Shown in pieces: positions 8,400-16,245 of a stretch of DNA of 64,000 nt. Below the pieces are notes generated by a model. The model made no database searches. It was not told the origin of the DNA and worked only from the letters and a program-made list of their open reading frames with translations. The translations under genes were made by a program, and so were the position numbers. The stretch comes from JAIBJN01 sp963842305 (GTDB lineage Bacteria > Actinomycetota > Thermoleophilia > Gaiellales > Gaiellaceae): assembly GCA_963842305.1 (NCBI GenBank), contig CAWJFW010000002.1, positions 744,001-808,000 of the forward strand, given 5' to 3'. The first letter of the stretch is position 1, and every line of letters starts with the position of its first letter.

Positions 8400-9260
8400 A
8401 TGACCGGAGCCGAGGTGCGAACGGTGGGGGTGGTCGGTCTCGGCACGATGGGCGCCGGGATCGCGCAGGTCTGCGCGCAGGCGGGGATCGAGACGATCGG
8501 TCGCGAGGTGAGCGAGGAGCTGTGCGAGCGCGCTCGAGAGCGGATCGCCCACTATCTCGAGCGGGGGGTCGAGAAGGGTCGGCTGACGGCAGACGAGCGC
8601 GATGCGGCTCTCGGCCGGCTGACGACGACGACCGAGCTCGGCGACCTCGCCGGCTGCGACGTCGTAATCGAGGCGATCGTCGAGGAGCTCGACCTCAAGC
8701 AGGAGCTGTTCCGCGCCCTGGACGACCTGGTCGGTGAGGAGGCCGTGCTGGCGACGAACACGTCGGCGCTCTCCGTCACGGAGGTCGCGGAGGCGACCGC
8801 CCGTCCGGAGCGCGTGGTCGGCATGCACTTCTTCAACCCTGCGCCGGTCCTGCCGCTCGTCGAAGTCGTCCGCACGGAGCTCGCCTCGCCTCGGGCCGTC
8901 GACACGGTGTTCGCGCTGGCTGGGCGGCTGGGGAAGGAGCCGATTCGCTGCAACGACACGCCCGGCTTCGTCGTCAACCGCATCCTCATCCCGCTCCTGA
9001 ACGACTGCGTGCGTGTCCTCGACGAGGCGGGCGTCTCGCCCGAGGATCTCGACAAGGCGATGACCCGGGGCGTGAATTGGCCGATCGGACCCTGCGCGCT
9101 CATCGACCTGATCGGCGTCGACGTCCACGTCCATGCCTCGCGGGCGTTGTACGACGCACTCGGCGAGGAGCGGATGGCGCCGCCGGAGCGCCTCGTCCGC
9201 ATGCGGGACGCGGGCTCGCTCGGCCGGAAGACGGGGCAGGGCTTCTTCGGCTACGGCTGA
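8400..9260 (+). CDS. 3-hydroxyacyl-CoA (3-hydroxybutyryl-CoA) dehydrogenase
   Basis: The 286 residues match the single-domain HAD family (Hbd/PaaH). The NAD-binding Rossmann motif is VGVVGLGTMGAG. Next come the NTSALSVTEVA segment, the MHFFNPAPVLPLVEVV motif with catalytic His, and Asn in DTPGFVVNR. The C-terminal dimerisation domain ends KTGQGFFGYG. It interconverts 3-hydroxyacyl-CoA and 3-ketoacyl-CoA in fatty-acid, butyrate or phenylacetate metabolism. Other beta-oxidation genes are not adjacent. Its ATG is 103 bases from the divergent aldehyde dehydrogenase ATG, so the two may share a control region. Confidence 0.95.
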   Translation: MTGAEVRTVGVVGLGTMGAGIAQVCAQAGIETIGREVSEELCERARERIAHYLERGVEKGRLTADERDAALGRLTTTTELGDLAGCDVVIEAIVEELDLKQELFRALDDLVGEEAVLATNTSALSVTEVAEATARPERVVGMHFFNPAPVLPLVEVVRTELASPRAVDTVFALAGRLGKEPIRCNDTPGFVVNRILIPLLNDCVRVLDEAGVSPEDLDKAMTRGVNWPIGPCALIDLIGVDVHVHASRALYDALGEERMAPPERLVRMRDAGSLGRKTGQGFFGYG

Positions 9261-9273
9261 GCGCGCATGTCGC

Positions 9274-9735
9274 TCAAGCCGCGAGTCCGGCCTCGAGGCG
9301 GGACGCCTCGGCGAGCACGGCCGCGGCCTCCTCGGGCGTGAACGTGCGGTCGGGAAACTCGGCGTCGAGCACGAGGAGCGTCTCGTGTTCTCCGACCACC
9401 GGAACAGCAACCTCCGAGCGAACCCGCTCGTCGGTCGTCATGTAGTCGGGATCGCGCGTGACGTCCTCGACGAGTTGCGGCTCACGCGTTTCCGCGGCTC
9501 GCCAGCAAATGCCGCCCTGGTCGCGCCTGACCTCGTAGATGAGGCGAAAGTCGCCCTCCGAGGCGACCACGCGAAGTGCGTCACCCACTCGGAGGTGGCA
9601 GTAGAGCTGCGCACCCGGCAGCAGGTCACCCAGGCGTTCGAGTGCCTGACGGCAGATCTCCGTGACCCCTTCGTCTCGCTCGACCGGTGAGTCCGCAACC
9701 GGCCTCGGGTCCGGGTACCCCTGGCCCCTGGGCAT
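9274..9735 (-). CDS. Small GAF-domain protein
   Basis: The 153-residue protein is nearly all one GAF domain: a helix (EICRQALERLGDLLPGAQ), then YCHLRVGDALRVV, the EVRRDQGGICWRAAE turn and SEVAVPVVGEHETLLVLD. Such stand-alone domains sense small ligands or redox state. No output domain is present. The start is uncertain; ATG 9735 is the only good in-frame candidate near the domain. CATACT lies 9 bases before it, consistent with a leaderless mRNA. Its 3' end lies 13 bases from the stop of the convergent hydroxyacyl-CoA dehydrogenase gene. Confidence 0.75.
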   Translation of the reverse strand: MPRGQGYPDPRPVADSPVERDEGVTEICRQALERLGDLLPGAQLYCHLRVGDALRVVASEGDFRLIYEVRRDQGGICWRAAETREPQLVEDVTRDPDYMTTDERVRSEVAVPVVGEHETLLVLDAEFPDRTFTPEEAAAVLAEASRLEAGLAA

Positions 9736-9816
9736 GGCCAGGGGAGTATGCCGCAGGTCGGGCCGGCGTGAAGCAGGTTCGCGTCGTCCGCTGTCCTCCG
9801 TACGATCGAGCGGCAG

Positions 9817-10020
9817 ATGACGCTCTGCGTGCTCTGCCGCCGGAACCTTCTCGTGGGAGAGCGCTTCCGCTACTGGCGGAGCACCGAGGAACGCCAGGTG
9901 CCGAGGATCGTCTGTCATCTCTGCGAGCCCACGGCAACGCAGGACGGCTGGTCGCGGACGGAGCGCCACGAGCGCGAAAGCGCCGTCGGGCTGCGCGGTA
10001 CGGTTCGCCTCGTGGCCTGA
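9817..10020 (+). CDS. Small Cys-pair (zinc-knuckle) protein
   Basis: The 67-residue protein has two CxxC pairs (CVLCRRNLLVGERFRYW and VCHLCEP) separated by about 30 residues, then a Gly-Trp (DGWSR), which together suggest one zinc site. I recall similar N-terminal modules in longer unannotated actinobacterial proteins, so this may be a short relative or a remnant. No Shine-Dalgarno sequence is visible; TACGAT lies 10 bases before the ATG. It is divergent from the GAF protein. The function is unknown. Confidence 0.55.
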   Translation: MTLCVLCRRNLLVGERFRYWRSTEERQVPRIVCHLCEPTATQDGWSRTERHERESAVGLRGTVRLVA

Positions 10021-10030
10021 CGTCCGGCGG

Positions 10031-10288
10031 TCAAGCGGCCAGGCGCCGCGGCCGGCGGCACCATGCTGCATGTGGGTGGCGGCGTGCGACGTCGGCCCAC
10101 ACCGTGTCGCCCTCGGCCACGCTGATCAGCCCGAGCTCGACGGCGTGCCGGGTGGCGGCCACGGCCGCGGCGATCTCGTTATCGAATCGGCGCTCCCCTC
10201 GCGGAGCTCGCTCGCACGCGTCCGCGAGGGCCTCCAGGCGCGCCTCGAGGAGGCGCAGCGTTCGATCATGCCGTGCCAGCTCGTCCAT
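10031..10288 (-). CDS. Small helical protein of unknown function
   Basis: This is 85 residues: a long amphipathic helix (HDRTLRLLEARLEALADACERA in two heptad-like halves), a second helix (FDNEIAAAVAATRHAVELG) and a basic tail with ARRHPHAAWCRRPRR. No known domain is recognised. ATG 10288 was chosen because upstream codons are Arg/Pro-rich and not helical. It converges on the Cys-pair gene and lies next to an AT-rich intergenic patch (10340-10395). Confidence 0.5.
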   Translation of the reverse strand: MDELARHDRTLRLLEARLEALADACERAPRGERRFDNEIAAAVAATRHAVELGLISVAEGDTVWADVARRHPHAAWCRRPRRLAA

Positions 10289-10416
10289 CGGGGGTCTCGC
10301 CGATGGTACGGACGTACGCGGACGCACCAGAGCCCGCACTAGAGTCCGGATTTTTCGCGCTAACAATTTTTTTACAGACCGGTAATTGAAGTCTCATGGG
10401 CCGAGGAGATAGTTCT

Positions 10417-10913
10417 GTGCGCATGCGGCAAGTCCTGGTCCTTTTTCAGTCGCCGCCCTGGCGATTGGCGCTGCCGATGCTGCGCTCGGCTCGGTGCCCA
10501 TTCTCCTGCGCACTCCGGGCGCGGAGCTCGTGGAGCTGCGCAACGGCAACGGCCGCGCGGCAGTCACCGGTCGAGGAGCGCTCAACATCCAGGTCGACCG
10601 AGGCGAGATCCGGATCGTTGACCTCTCCGATCCGGGTCGCCGGATCCTCAGCTGCCGGAATCGCATTCACCGCGTCAGCGCCCGAACGGTCGAGATCCGG
10701 GGGCGGGACATCCGCTGCCTCGTCTACTCCGGCAGCGGCGCGAGGTGGCAGGCGATCATGAGAGGGCGCGGGATCAATGCGGGCGGGAGCGTCAGGGGAT
10801 CGCTGACGCTCGACGCAGCGGAGCGGGGCGCGGTCGGGAGGTACAGGATCGCAGGCAGGTCCATGCAGCGCTGGCCGCGGAGCGCGCACACGTATGTCCT
10901 CCGCAGCAAGTAG
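10417..10913 (+). CDS. Secreted protein, signal peptide separated by a one-base deletion
   Basis: A GTG at 10417, eight bases after AGGAG, encodes a basic start and hydrophobic run (VRMRQVLVLF). The frame then needs one more T in the T5 run at 10442-10446 to continue as SVAALAIGAADAALGS, which makes a standard signal peptide. The mature part (from about 10494) is roughly 140 residues and beta-rich: ELVELRNGNGRAAVTGRG, RGEIRIVDLSDPG, GGSVRGSLTLDA. The family is unknown. Without the correction only the 139-residue piece from GTG 10494 would be called, with no export signal. It lies 61 bases before a two-component system. Confidence 0.6.
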
Positions 10914-10974
10914 GCGGGCGCGACCCGGGCCCACTTCCGCCCCCCGGCTGGGCGGTGTGCCACCATATGGAGCC

Positions 10975-11682
10975 GTGGGCGGGAAGAAACAGGCGATCCT
11001 CGTCGTCGAGGACGAGCCGAGCATCGCGTCGTTCGTCGGCATGTACCTCAAGCGGGCAGGCTTCGTCGTACGGGTCGCCGGCAACGGAGGCGACGCGCTC
11101 GAGAAGGCGAGCGCCGATCCGCCGGCGCTCATCATCCTCGACCTCATGCTCCCGGACCTCGACGGCATCGACGTCTGCCGTCGCATCCGCCAGCGCTCCG
11201 ACGTTCCCATCCTCATGCTCAGCGCCCGCGACGAGGACATCGACAAGATCATCGGCCTCGAGGTCGGCGCCGACGACTACCTGACCAAGCCGTTCAATCC
11301 CGGCGAGCTCGTCGCACGCGTGAAGTCCATCCTCCGCCGCTCCGGGCCGGAGCGGCGCGAGTTCGTCAGCTCCGTGCTCGAGCACGGCGACCTGCGCGTC
11401 GACGCGGGACGCCGAGAGGTGACCGTCCTCGGCGAGGAGGTGCAGCTCGCCCCGAAGGAGTTCGATCTGCTCTGGGATCTCCTCGACCACCGCGGGCTGG
11501 TGCTGACCCGGGACCAGCTGCTCGAGCGCGTGTGGGGCTACACCTTTGCGGGCGATACGCGCACCGTGGACGTCCACGTGCGGCAGCTACGGCGCAAGCT
11601 CGAGGACGCGTGCCCGATCGTCACCGTCTGGGGCGTGGGCTACAAGGTCTCCACCGAGCCCAAGGCCGCGCGCGCGTCCTGA
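10975..11682 (+). CDS. OmpR/PhoB-type response regulator
   Basis: The 235-residue protein has a receiver domain with acidic pair VEDEP, phospho-acceptor Asp in LIILDLMLPDLDG, Thr/Ser switch position LMLSARD and Lys in YLTKPFNP. A winged-helix DNA-binding domain follows (APKEFDLLWDLLDHRG, RTVDVHVRQLRRKLE, VWGVGYKV). All key residues are present. Start GTG 10975 is the closest to the domain; GTG 10957 is possible. It sits 19 bases before the histidine kinase gene and surely forms a pair with it. The regulon is unknown. Confidence 0.93.
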   Translation: MGGKKQAILVVEDEPSIASFVGMYLKRAGFVVRVAGNGGDALEKASADPPALIILDLMLPDLDGIDVCRRIRQRSDVPILMLSARDEDIDKIIGLEVGADDYLTKPFNPGELVARVKSILRRSGPERREFVSSVLEHGDLRVDAGRREVTVLGEEVQLAPKEFDLLWDLLDHRGLVLTRDQLLERVWGYTFAGDTRTVDVHVRQLRRKLEDACPIVTVWGVGYKVSTEPKAARAS

Positions 11683-11701
11683 TGTCCGGCTAGGGCACAC
11701 C

Positions 11702-13085
11702 GTGCTCCGCTCGCTGCGCTTTCGGCTTCCGGCGATCTTCCTGCTCGGGCGTGCTGGTTGCGGCGCTCGTGACGGCGGCCATCGCGGTTCGGTTCTTCCA
11801 GGAGGACACCCGCGCGCGGACGCTCTCCGAGCTTCGCCGCCAGGCCGAGGGCCTCGCCCAGCTGTACACGCTCCAGGCGACCACGAGTATCGACGAGGGC
11901 CTTCGCGCGCCGCGTTTCGCTCCGCCGTCGCTCGAAGAGGCGACCGGCTCGCGCCTCTACTACGCGGGGGTGGAGATCTTTCCCGGGCAGGCGTCCGGGT
12001 TGCGGAAGCTTCCGACGAGCCTGCTCGACCAGGAGGCCATGGACGCCGGCCGGGTGCAGACCTTCGACTTCCAGCCCCCGGGAATGGAGCGAACGTATCT
12101 CGCCGCCGCGTACCCGATCCGGCTCGGGGGCGAGACCTTCGGGGCGATCGTCGTCGCCAAGCCGCAAGCGGAGCTGCAGGCGCGCTGGATGGATCTTACG
12201 AAGCGGCTGGGGCTCGCATTCCTCGCCGGACTGGCCATCGCGCTCCTCCTGGTCTGGTATCTCAGCCGGCGGATGACCGAGCCGTTGCTCGCTCTCTCGC
12301 GGGCCACCGAGGAGGTGAGCGAGAGGCGCTATGCGGCGATGCTCCCGGAGCCGAGGTCGAACGACGAGATCGGGGAGCTGACGAAGCGCTTCCGGGAGAT
12401 GACAGAGCGGCTCGCCGAGGCCGAGGCGCACGAGCGCAACTTCCTCGTGCGGGTCTCGCACGAGCTGCGAACGCCGTTGACCGCCATCCGTGGTCACGTC
12501 GGAGCTCTGCGCGAGGGGCTGGCCGACGACCCCGATGCGACGGCGGCGTCGCTCGAGGTCATTCGCGCCGCGACGGACCGCCTCGCTCGGCTCGTCGGCG
12601 ACCTCGTCGATCTCGCACGCCTCGAGGCGCACAGCTTCACACTGGACGAGGAAGAGGTCGAGCTGAAGCGGCTCGTCGAGCAGGGCTACCAGTCTTTCGC
12701 CGAGGAGGCCCGACGGCGGGACATCCGCTACAAGCTTGCCCTCGGGGCCGACCCCGTCGTTCAGACCGACGGCGACCGCGTCCTCCAGATCGTCTCCAAC
12801 CTGCTCGAGAACGCGTTCTCCTGGACGCCGGACGGCGGCTCCATCTCGCTCATGCTCTCGCAGGCGAACGGATCGGTCTCGGTTGCGGTGACGGACTCCG
12901 GCCCCGGCATCCCGCCCGACGACCGCGACCGGGTCTTCCGTCCCTTCGTCAGCGACAACGGCGGAGGCACCGGGCTCGGCCTCGCGATCTCGCGGGAGCT
13001 CGCCGAGGCGCTCGGTGGCGATCTCACCCTGTACTCGATCATGGGGCGAGGCTCGCGGTTCGAGCTGAGCCTGCCGTCGCGCTAG
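11702..13085 (+). CDS. Membrane sensor histidine kinase (one-base frameshift near N-terminus)
   Basis: Read from GTG 11702 the protein begins LRSLRFRLPAIFLLG, then loses frame at 11747-11750. Dropping one base there continues into VLVAALVTAAIAVRF, completing the first membrane helix. After an extracellular sensor region come a second helix (LAFLAGLAIALLLVWYL), HAMP, HisKA with SHELRTPLTAIRGH, and HATPase with NLLENAFSWT, DSGPGIPPDD and GGTGLGLAIS. About 460 residues after correction. It pairs with the OmpR-type regulator just upstream. An uncorrected call would start at GTG 11751 and lack the first helix start. Confidence 0.88.
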
Positions 13086-13090
13086 GCGTC

Positions 13091-13555
13091 CTAGGCCTGG
13101 AGGCCGTCGATGCGGTAGAGGGCGGCCCCCGGCCGCTCCTCGAGCGACCGCTCCATGCGGTCGAGGATGCGCTCGGAGCGGTCGAGGCGCCGCTCGACGC
13201 CGCGCCAGCCCGAGCTGATCAGCTCGACGAGGAGGCCCAGGTCCTCCAACCGTTCCCGGCGCTCGGCGGCGATCTCCGCCTGGAGCCCGTCGAGTCGCCT
13301 GACGAGCTGTCCGGTCAACCCGCGCACCTCGGCGATCTGGCGCGCGACCGGCAGAACCTCGGCATGCATCCCCTGCTCGATCGCGGAACCGAGACGCTCC
13401 GGCACGACTGCCTCGAGCTCGGCGGCTGTCTGCGCAAGTTGGTCGAGCGCGCTTCCGGCCCGCTCGAGCGCGTCCTCGAGATCGGCGCGGCTAGGCGGCT
13501 CCGCCCGAGCGTCCGCGAGCCGCGTCCGCGCCCGTTCCAGTGCTTCGCGATTCAT
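13091..13555 (-). CDS. Coiled-coil protein of unknown function
   Basis: The 154-residue protein is rich in Ala, Arg, Glu and Leu and helical throughout, with heptad-like repeats (LERARTRLADARA, LEDALERAGSALDQLAQTA, RLDRSERILDRMERSLEER). No membrane segment or catalytic motif is seen. It converges on the histidine kinase (5-base gap) and is divergent from queA (32-base gap). TAGATT on the minus strand lies 8 bases before its ATG, again pointing to a leaderless transcript. The function is unknown. Confidence 0.65.
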   Translation of the reverse strand: MNREALERARTRLADARAEPPSRADLEDALERAGSALDQLAQTAAELEAVVPERLGSAIEQGMHAEVLPVARQIAEVRGLTGQLVRRLDGLQAEIAAERRERLEDLGLLVELISSGWRGVERRLDRSERILDRMERSLEERPGAALYRIDGLQA

Positions 13556-13563
13556 GGGCCCGG

Positions 13564-13569
13564 AATCTA
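13564..13569 (-). promoter_or_regulatory. -10 hexamer of a leaderless promoter for the coiled-coil gene
   Basis: TAGATT on the minus strand, 8 bases before the ATG at 13555. No Shine-Dalgarno sequence is present. It lies inside the 32-base spacer to queA. Confidence 0.45.
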
Positions 13570-13587
13570 CCCTTGGCGTCGGACCGC

Positions 13588-14529
13588 ATGAGAACCGCCG
13601 AGCTGGACTATGACCTGCCGCCGGAGCTGATCGCGCAGCGGCCTCTGCCGCGACGCGACGACTCTCGGCTCCTGGTCTACGAGCGCGGGATCGGGACCGT
13701 TCGCCACCGCCGCTTTCACGACCTCCCCGACGAGCTGCCCGAGGACGCGCTCGTCGTGGTGAACGACACGCGTGTCGTCCCGGCGCGACTGCTCCTACGA
13801 CGGCCGTCGGGCGGCGAGGCGGAGGTGCTCCTGCTCGAATCCGTGGGCGATGGGATCTGGGAGGCCCTGGCCCGCCCGACCAGGCGGCTTCGCAACGGAA
13901 TGAAGCTGGGGGCGGTCGAGCTCCTCGAGCACAGGGGCGACGGGCGTTGGCTCGTCCGGCTGGACGGGCCGCCGGCCGGAGACGTGCCGCTGCCGCCGTA
14001 CATCGTCGAGCCGCTTGCGGACCCGCAGCGCTACCAAACGGTCTATGCCGATGAAGACGGTTCCGCGGCCGCGCCCACGGCCGGCCTTCACTTTACGCCC
14101 GAGCTGCTCGCCCGCCTCGACGTGGTGTCGATCACGCTCCACGTCGGCCTGGACACGTTCCGTCCTGTCTCGGCCGACGAGTTGGACGACCACGAGCTCC
14201 ACAGCGAGCGGTATCGGGTCGAGCCCCGGGCCTGGGAGCGGATCCGACATGCGGGATACGTCGTCGCCGTCGGCACGACGACCGTTCGTGTGCTGGAATC
14301 TGTGGCGCGCGGTGCGCCCCTCGAAGGGCGAACGAGCCTCTTCGCGACGCCGGGCTTTGGGTTCGAGCGGGTCGACGCACTGGTGACGAACTTCCATTTG
14401 CCGCGCTCGACTCTGCTCGCTCTCGTGATGGCCTTCGCGGGTGTCGAGGAGACCCGCGGCCTGTACCGGACGGCGATCAACGAGCGCTACCGCTTCTACT
14501 CGTTCGGCGACGCGATGCTCGTCTTGTGA
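13588..14529 (+). CDS. queA: tRNA preQ1(34) S-adenosylmethionine ribosyltransferase-isomerase
   Basis: The 313-residue protein builds epoxyqueuosine from preQ1 in tRNA using the ribosyl part of SAM. It has the typical start YDLPPELIAQRPLPRRDDSR, then VVNDTRVVPARL, the motif SAAAPTAGLHFTPELL and the C-terminal TNFHLPRSTLLALVMAF. Length and motifs are standard. ATG 13588 begins exactly at the family N-terminus. It is followed by tgt, the enzyme that inserts preQ1, as in many genomes. No clear Shine-Dalgarno sequence is seen; TACCCT lies 14 bases upstream. Confidence 0.96.
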   Translation: MRTAELDYDLPPELIAQRPLPRRDDSRLLVYERGIGTVRHRRFHDLPDELPEDALVVVNDTRVVPARLLLRRPSGGEAEVLLLESVGDGIWEALARPTRRLRNGMKLGAVELLEHRGDGRWLVRLDGPPAGDVPLPPYIVEPLADPQRYQTVYADEDGSAAAPTAGLHFTPELLARLDVVSITLHVGLDTFRPVSADELDDHELHSERYRVEPRAWERIRHAGYVVAVGTTTVRVLESVARGAPLEGRTSLFATPGFGFERVDALVTNFHLPRSTLLALVMAFAGVEETRGLYRTAINERYRFYSFGDAMLVL

Positions 14530-14549
14530 TGAGCACGCACCTGCCTTCC

Positions 14550-14608
14550 GGGGCACCCCGTCCCACCACCCGCCTTCGAGCGTATCGTCGAAGCGCGCGC
14601 TCGTGTGT
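14550..14608. repeat. Intergenic repeat copy A (queA-tgt spacer)
   Basis: About 59 bases: a GGGGCACCCCG mini-hairpin, then CCACCACCCGC, then a hairpin with arms TTCGA/TCGAA, ending GTGTGT. A diverged copy in the same order lies at 55477-55536. The sequences differ in the second hairpin but both copies keep a stem there. This could be a small structured RNA or a dispersed repeat; the role is unknown. Confidence 0.45.
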
Positions 14609-14643
14609 CGCGAATCGAGCCGAATGAGACCCGGGGGAGAGGC

Positions 14644-15762
14644 ATGAGCTTCACGGTGACCGCGACCGACGGGGAGGCGCGCGCGGGCGTGCTCCACACC
14701 GCGCACGGAGACGTCCCGACGCCGGCGTTCATGCCAGTGGGCACGAAGGCCACCGTCAAGGGGCTCGACTCGGAGCGCCTGCGCGCCGTTGGCACGACCA
14801 TCGTCCTCGGTAACACGTACCACCTGCACTTTCGTCCCGGCGAGTCGACCATCGCCGACCTCGGCGGCCTGCACCGGTTTATGAACTGGGACGGGCCGAT
14901 CCTCACGGACTCGGGCGGCTTCCAGGTCTTCTCGCTGCGTGACACGATCGTCCGCGCGGACGACGACGGCGTGACCTTCCGCTCCGTCTACGACGGCGAG
15001 GAGGCGCGGTTCACCCCCGAGCTCGCTGCGGGGATCCAGGCGCAGCTCGGATCCGACATCGCGATGTGCCTCGACATCTGCCTGCCGGCCGATGCCGCCC
15101 GGGGGGAGCTCGCCCTCGCTGCGGAGCGCACGACCCGGTGGGCGGAGCGCCAGCTCTCGGCTCCGCGCCCCGAGAGCCAGCTTCTCTTCGGCATCGCGCA
15201 GGGAGGCACGGATCGGGAGCTGCGCCGCCGCTCCGTCGAGGAGATCTCGTCGCTCGGCTTCGACGGGCACGCGCTCGGAGGCCTGAGCGTGGGCGAGGAT
15301 CGCGACGCGATGCTGGAGACGGTCGGCTGGTCGGCGCCGCTCCTGCCGGCGGGCTCACCCCGCTACTTCATGGGCATCGGTGACCCGGCGGGCATCCTCG
15401 AAGTCGTCGAGCGCGGCATCGACATGTTCGATTGCGTGCTTCCGACCCGACTCGGCCGAACCGGGTCGGCTCTGACCTGGGAAGGCCGTCTGAATCTCCG
15501 CAACGCCCGCTTCGCCCGCGACCCCGCCCCGCTCGAGGAGGGGTGCCCATGCCGCGCCTGCGCGGGCTACTCGCGAGCGTATCTACGGCATCTCCTGAAC
15601 CAGCAGGAGCTGCTCGGCCTCGTCCTGCTCTCCGAGCACAACCTGCGCTTCCTGCTCGACCTGACGACGGGCGCCCGGGCGGCCGTCGAGCAGGGCGCGC
15701 TTGCTGCGTTCAAGGCGAATGCGCTCGACCGGCTCGCCTCCGGACCGGAACGCGCCGCCTGA
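14644..15762 (+). CDS. tgt: tRNA-guanine transglycosylase (queuine/preQ1)
   Basis: The 372-residue TIM-barrel enzyme exchanges G34 of GUN anticodon tRNAs for preQ1. It has the active-site Asp in LTDSGGFQVFSL, the second Asp in FDCVLPTRLGRTG, substrate loop FGIAQGGTD, and a zinc site CPCRAC with the following His. ATG 14644 has GGGGGAGAGG just upstream and matches the family start (SFTVTATDGEARAG); GTG 14605 would add 13 unlikely residues. It follows queA and precedes yajC-secDF, the conserved order queA-tgt-yajC-secD-secF. Confidence 0.96.
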   Translation: MSFTVTATDGEARAGVLHTAHGDVPTPAFMPVGTKATVKGLDSERLRAVGTTIVLGNTYHLHFRPGESTIADLGGLHRFMNWDGPILTDSGGFQVFSLRDTIVRADDDGVTFRSVYDGEEARFTPELAAGIQAQLGSDIAMCLDICLPADAARGELALAAERTTRWAERQLSAPRPESQLLFGIAQGGTDRELRRRSVEEISSLGFDGHALGGLSVGEDRDAMLETVGWSAPLLPAGSPRYFMGIGDPAGILEVVERGIDMFDCVLPTRLGRTGSALTWEGRLNLRNARFARDPAPLEEGCPCRACAGYSRAYLRHLLNQQELLGLVLLSEHNLRFLLDLTTGARAAVEQGALAAFKANALDRLASGPERAA

Positions 15763-15859
15763 TACCTTTGTGCCGCACGATGTGCGTTTTCCGTGCACCT
15801 CGGACGCTGCGCGGGAGCGCTCCGAGGTGATCGAGGCAGCCTGCTAGGAGGCTCGGCAA

Positions 15860-16228
15860 GTGGATCCAATCTTCATTTTCTTCCTCGTGATGCTCGTGTT
15901 TCTGTACCTGCTGCTGATCCGTCCCCAGCGCCAGCAGGCCAAGCGTGTTCAGGAGATGCTCCAGAACCTGGAGATCGGAGACGAGGTGATCACCGCCGGG
16001 GGCATCTACGGCGAGGTCACCGGCATCGACGACGAGCGTGTGCAGCTCGAGATCGACGCTGACGTGAGGATTGCGGTCTCGCGGCGCGCGATCGCTAACA
16101 AGGTGACACCCGAGGAGTCGGCGCAGATGGCCGCGGAGCCCGAGGACGCGCCCGAGCCCGAGACGGCCCCGGAGCCCGAGACCTTCGAGGATCCCGAGCC
16201 GGTGGCCGAGGAGCAGACCAGCCGCTAG
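15860..16228 (+). CDS. yajC: Sec translocase accessory subunit YajC
   Basis: The 122-residue protein has one N-terminal membrane helix (IFIFFLVMLVFLYLLLIRP), the conserved RPQRQQAKRVQEML, the small beta domain (EIGDEVITAGGIYGEVTGID) and an acidic Pro/Glu tail. YajC associates with SecDF and the SecYEG channel. GTG 15860 is preceded by AGGAGG eight bases upstream. It is 17 bases before secDF, so the genes are co-transcribed. Confidence 0.95.
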   Translation: MDPIFIFFLVMLVFLYLLLIRPQRQQAKRVQEMLQNLEIGDEVITAGGIYGEVTGIDDERVQLEIDADVRIAVSRRAIANKVTPEESAQMAAEPEDAPEPETAPEPETFEDPEPVAEEQTSR

Positions 16229-16245
16229 GCAGTTCTTTCGAGCAC

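Noticed and set aside
10438..10450. Programmed -1 frameshifting on the T5 run of the secreted-protein gene.
   Set aside because: No downstream pseudoknot or stimulatory site is evident, and other breaks in the window suggest assembly error as the simpler cause.
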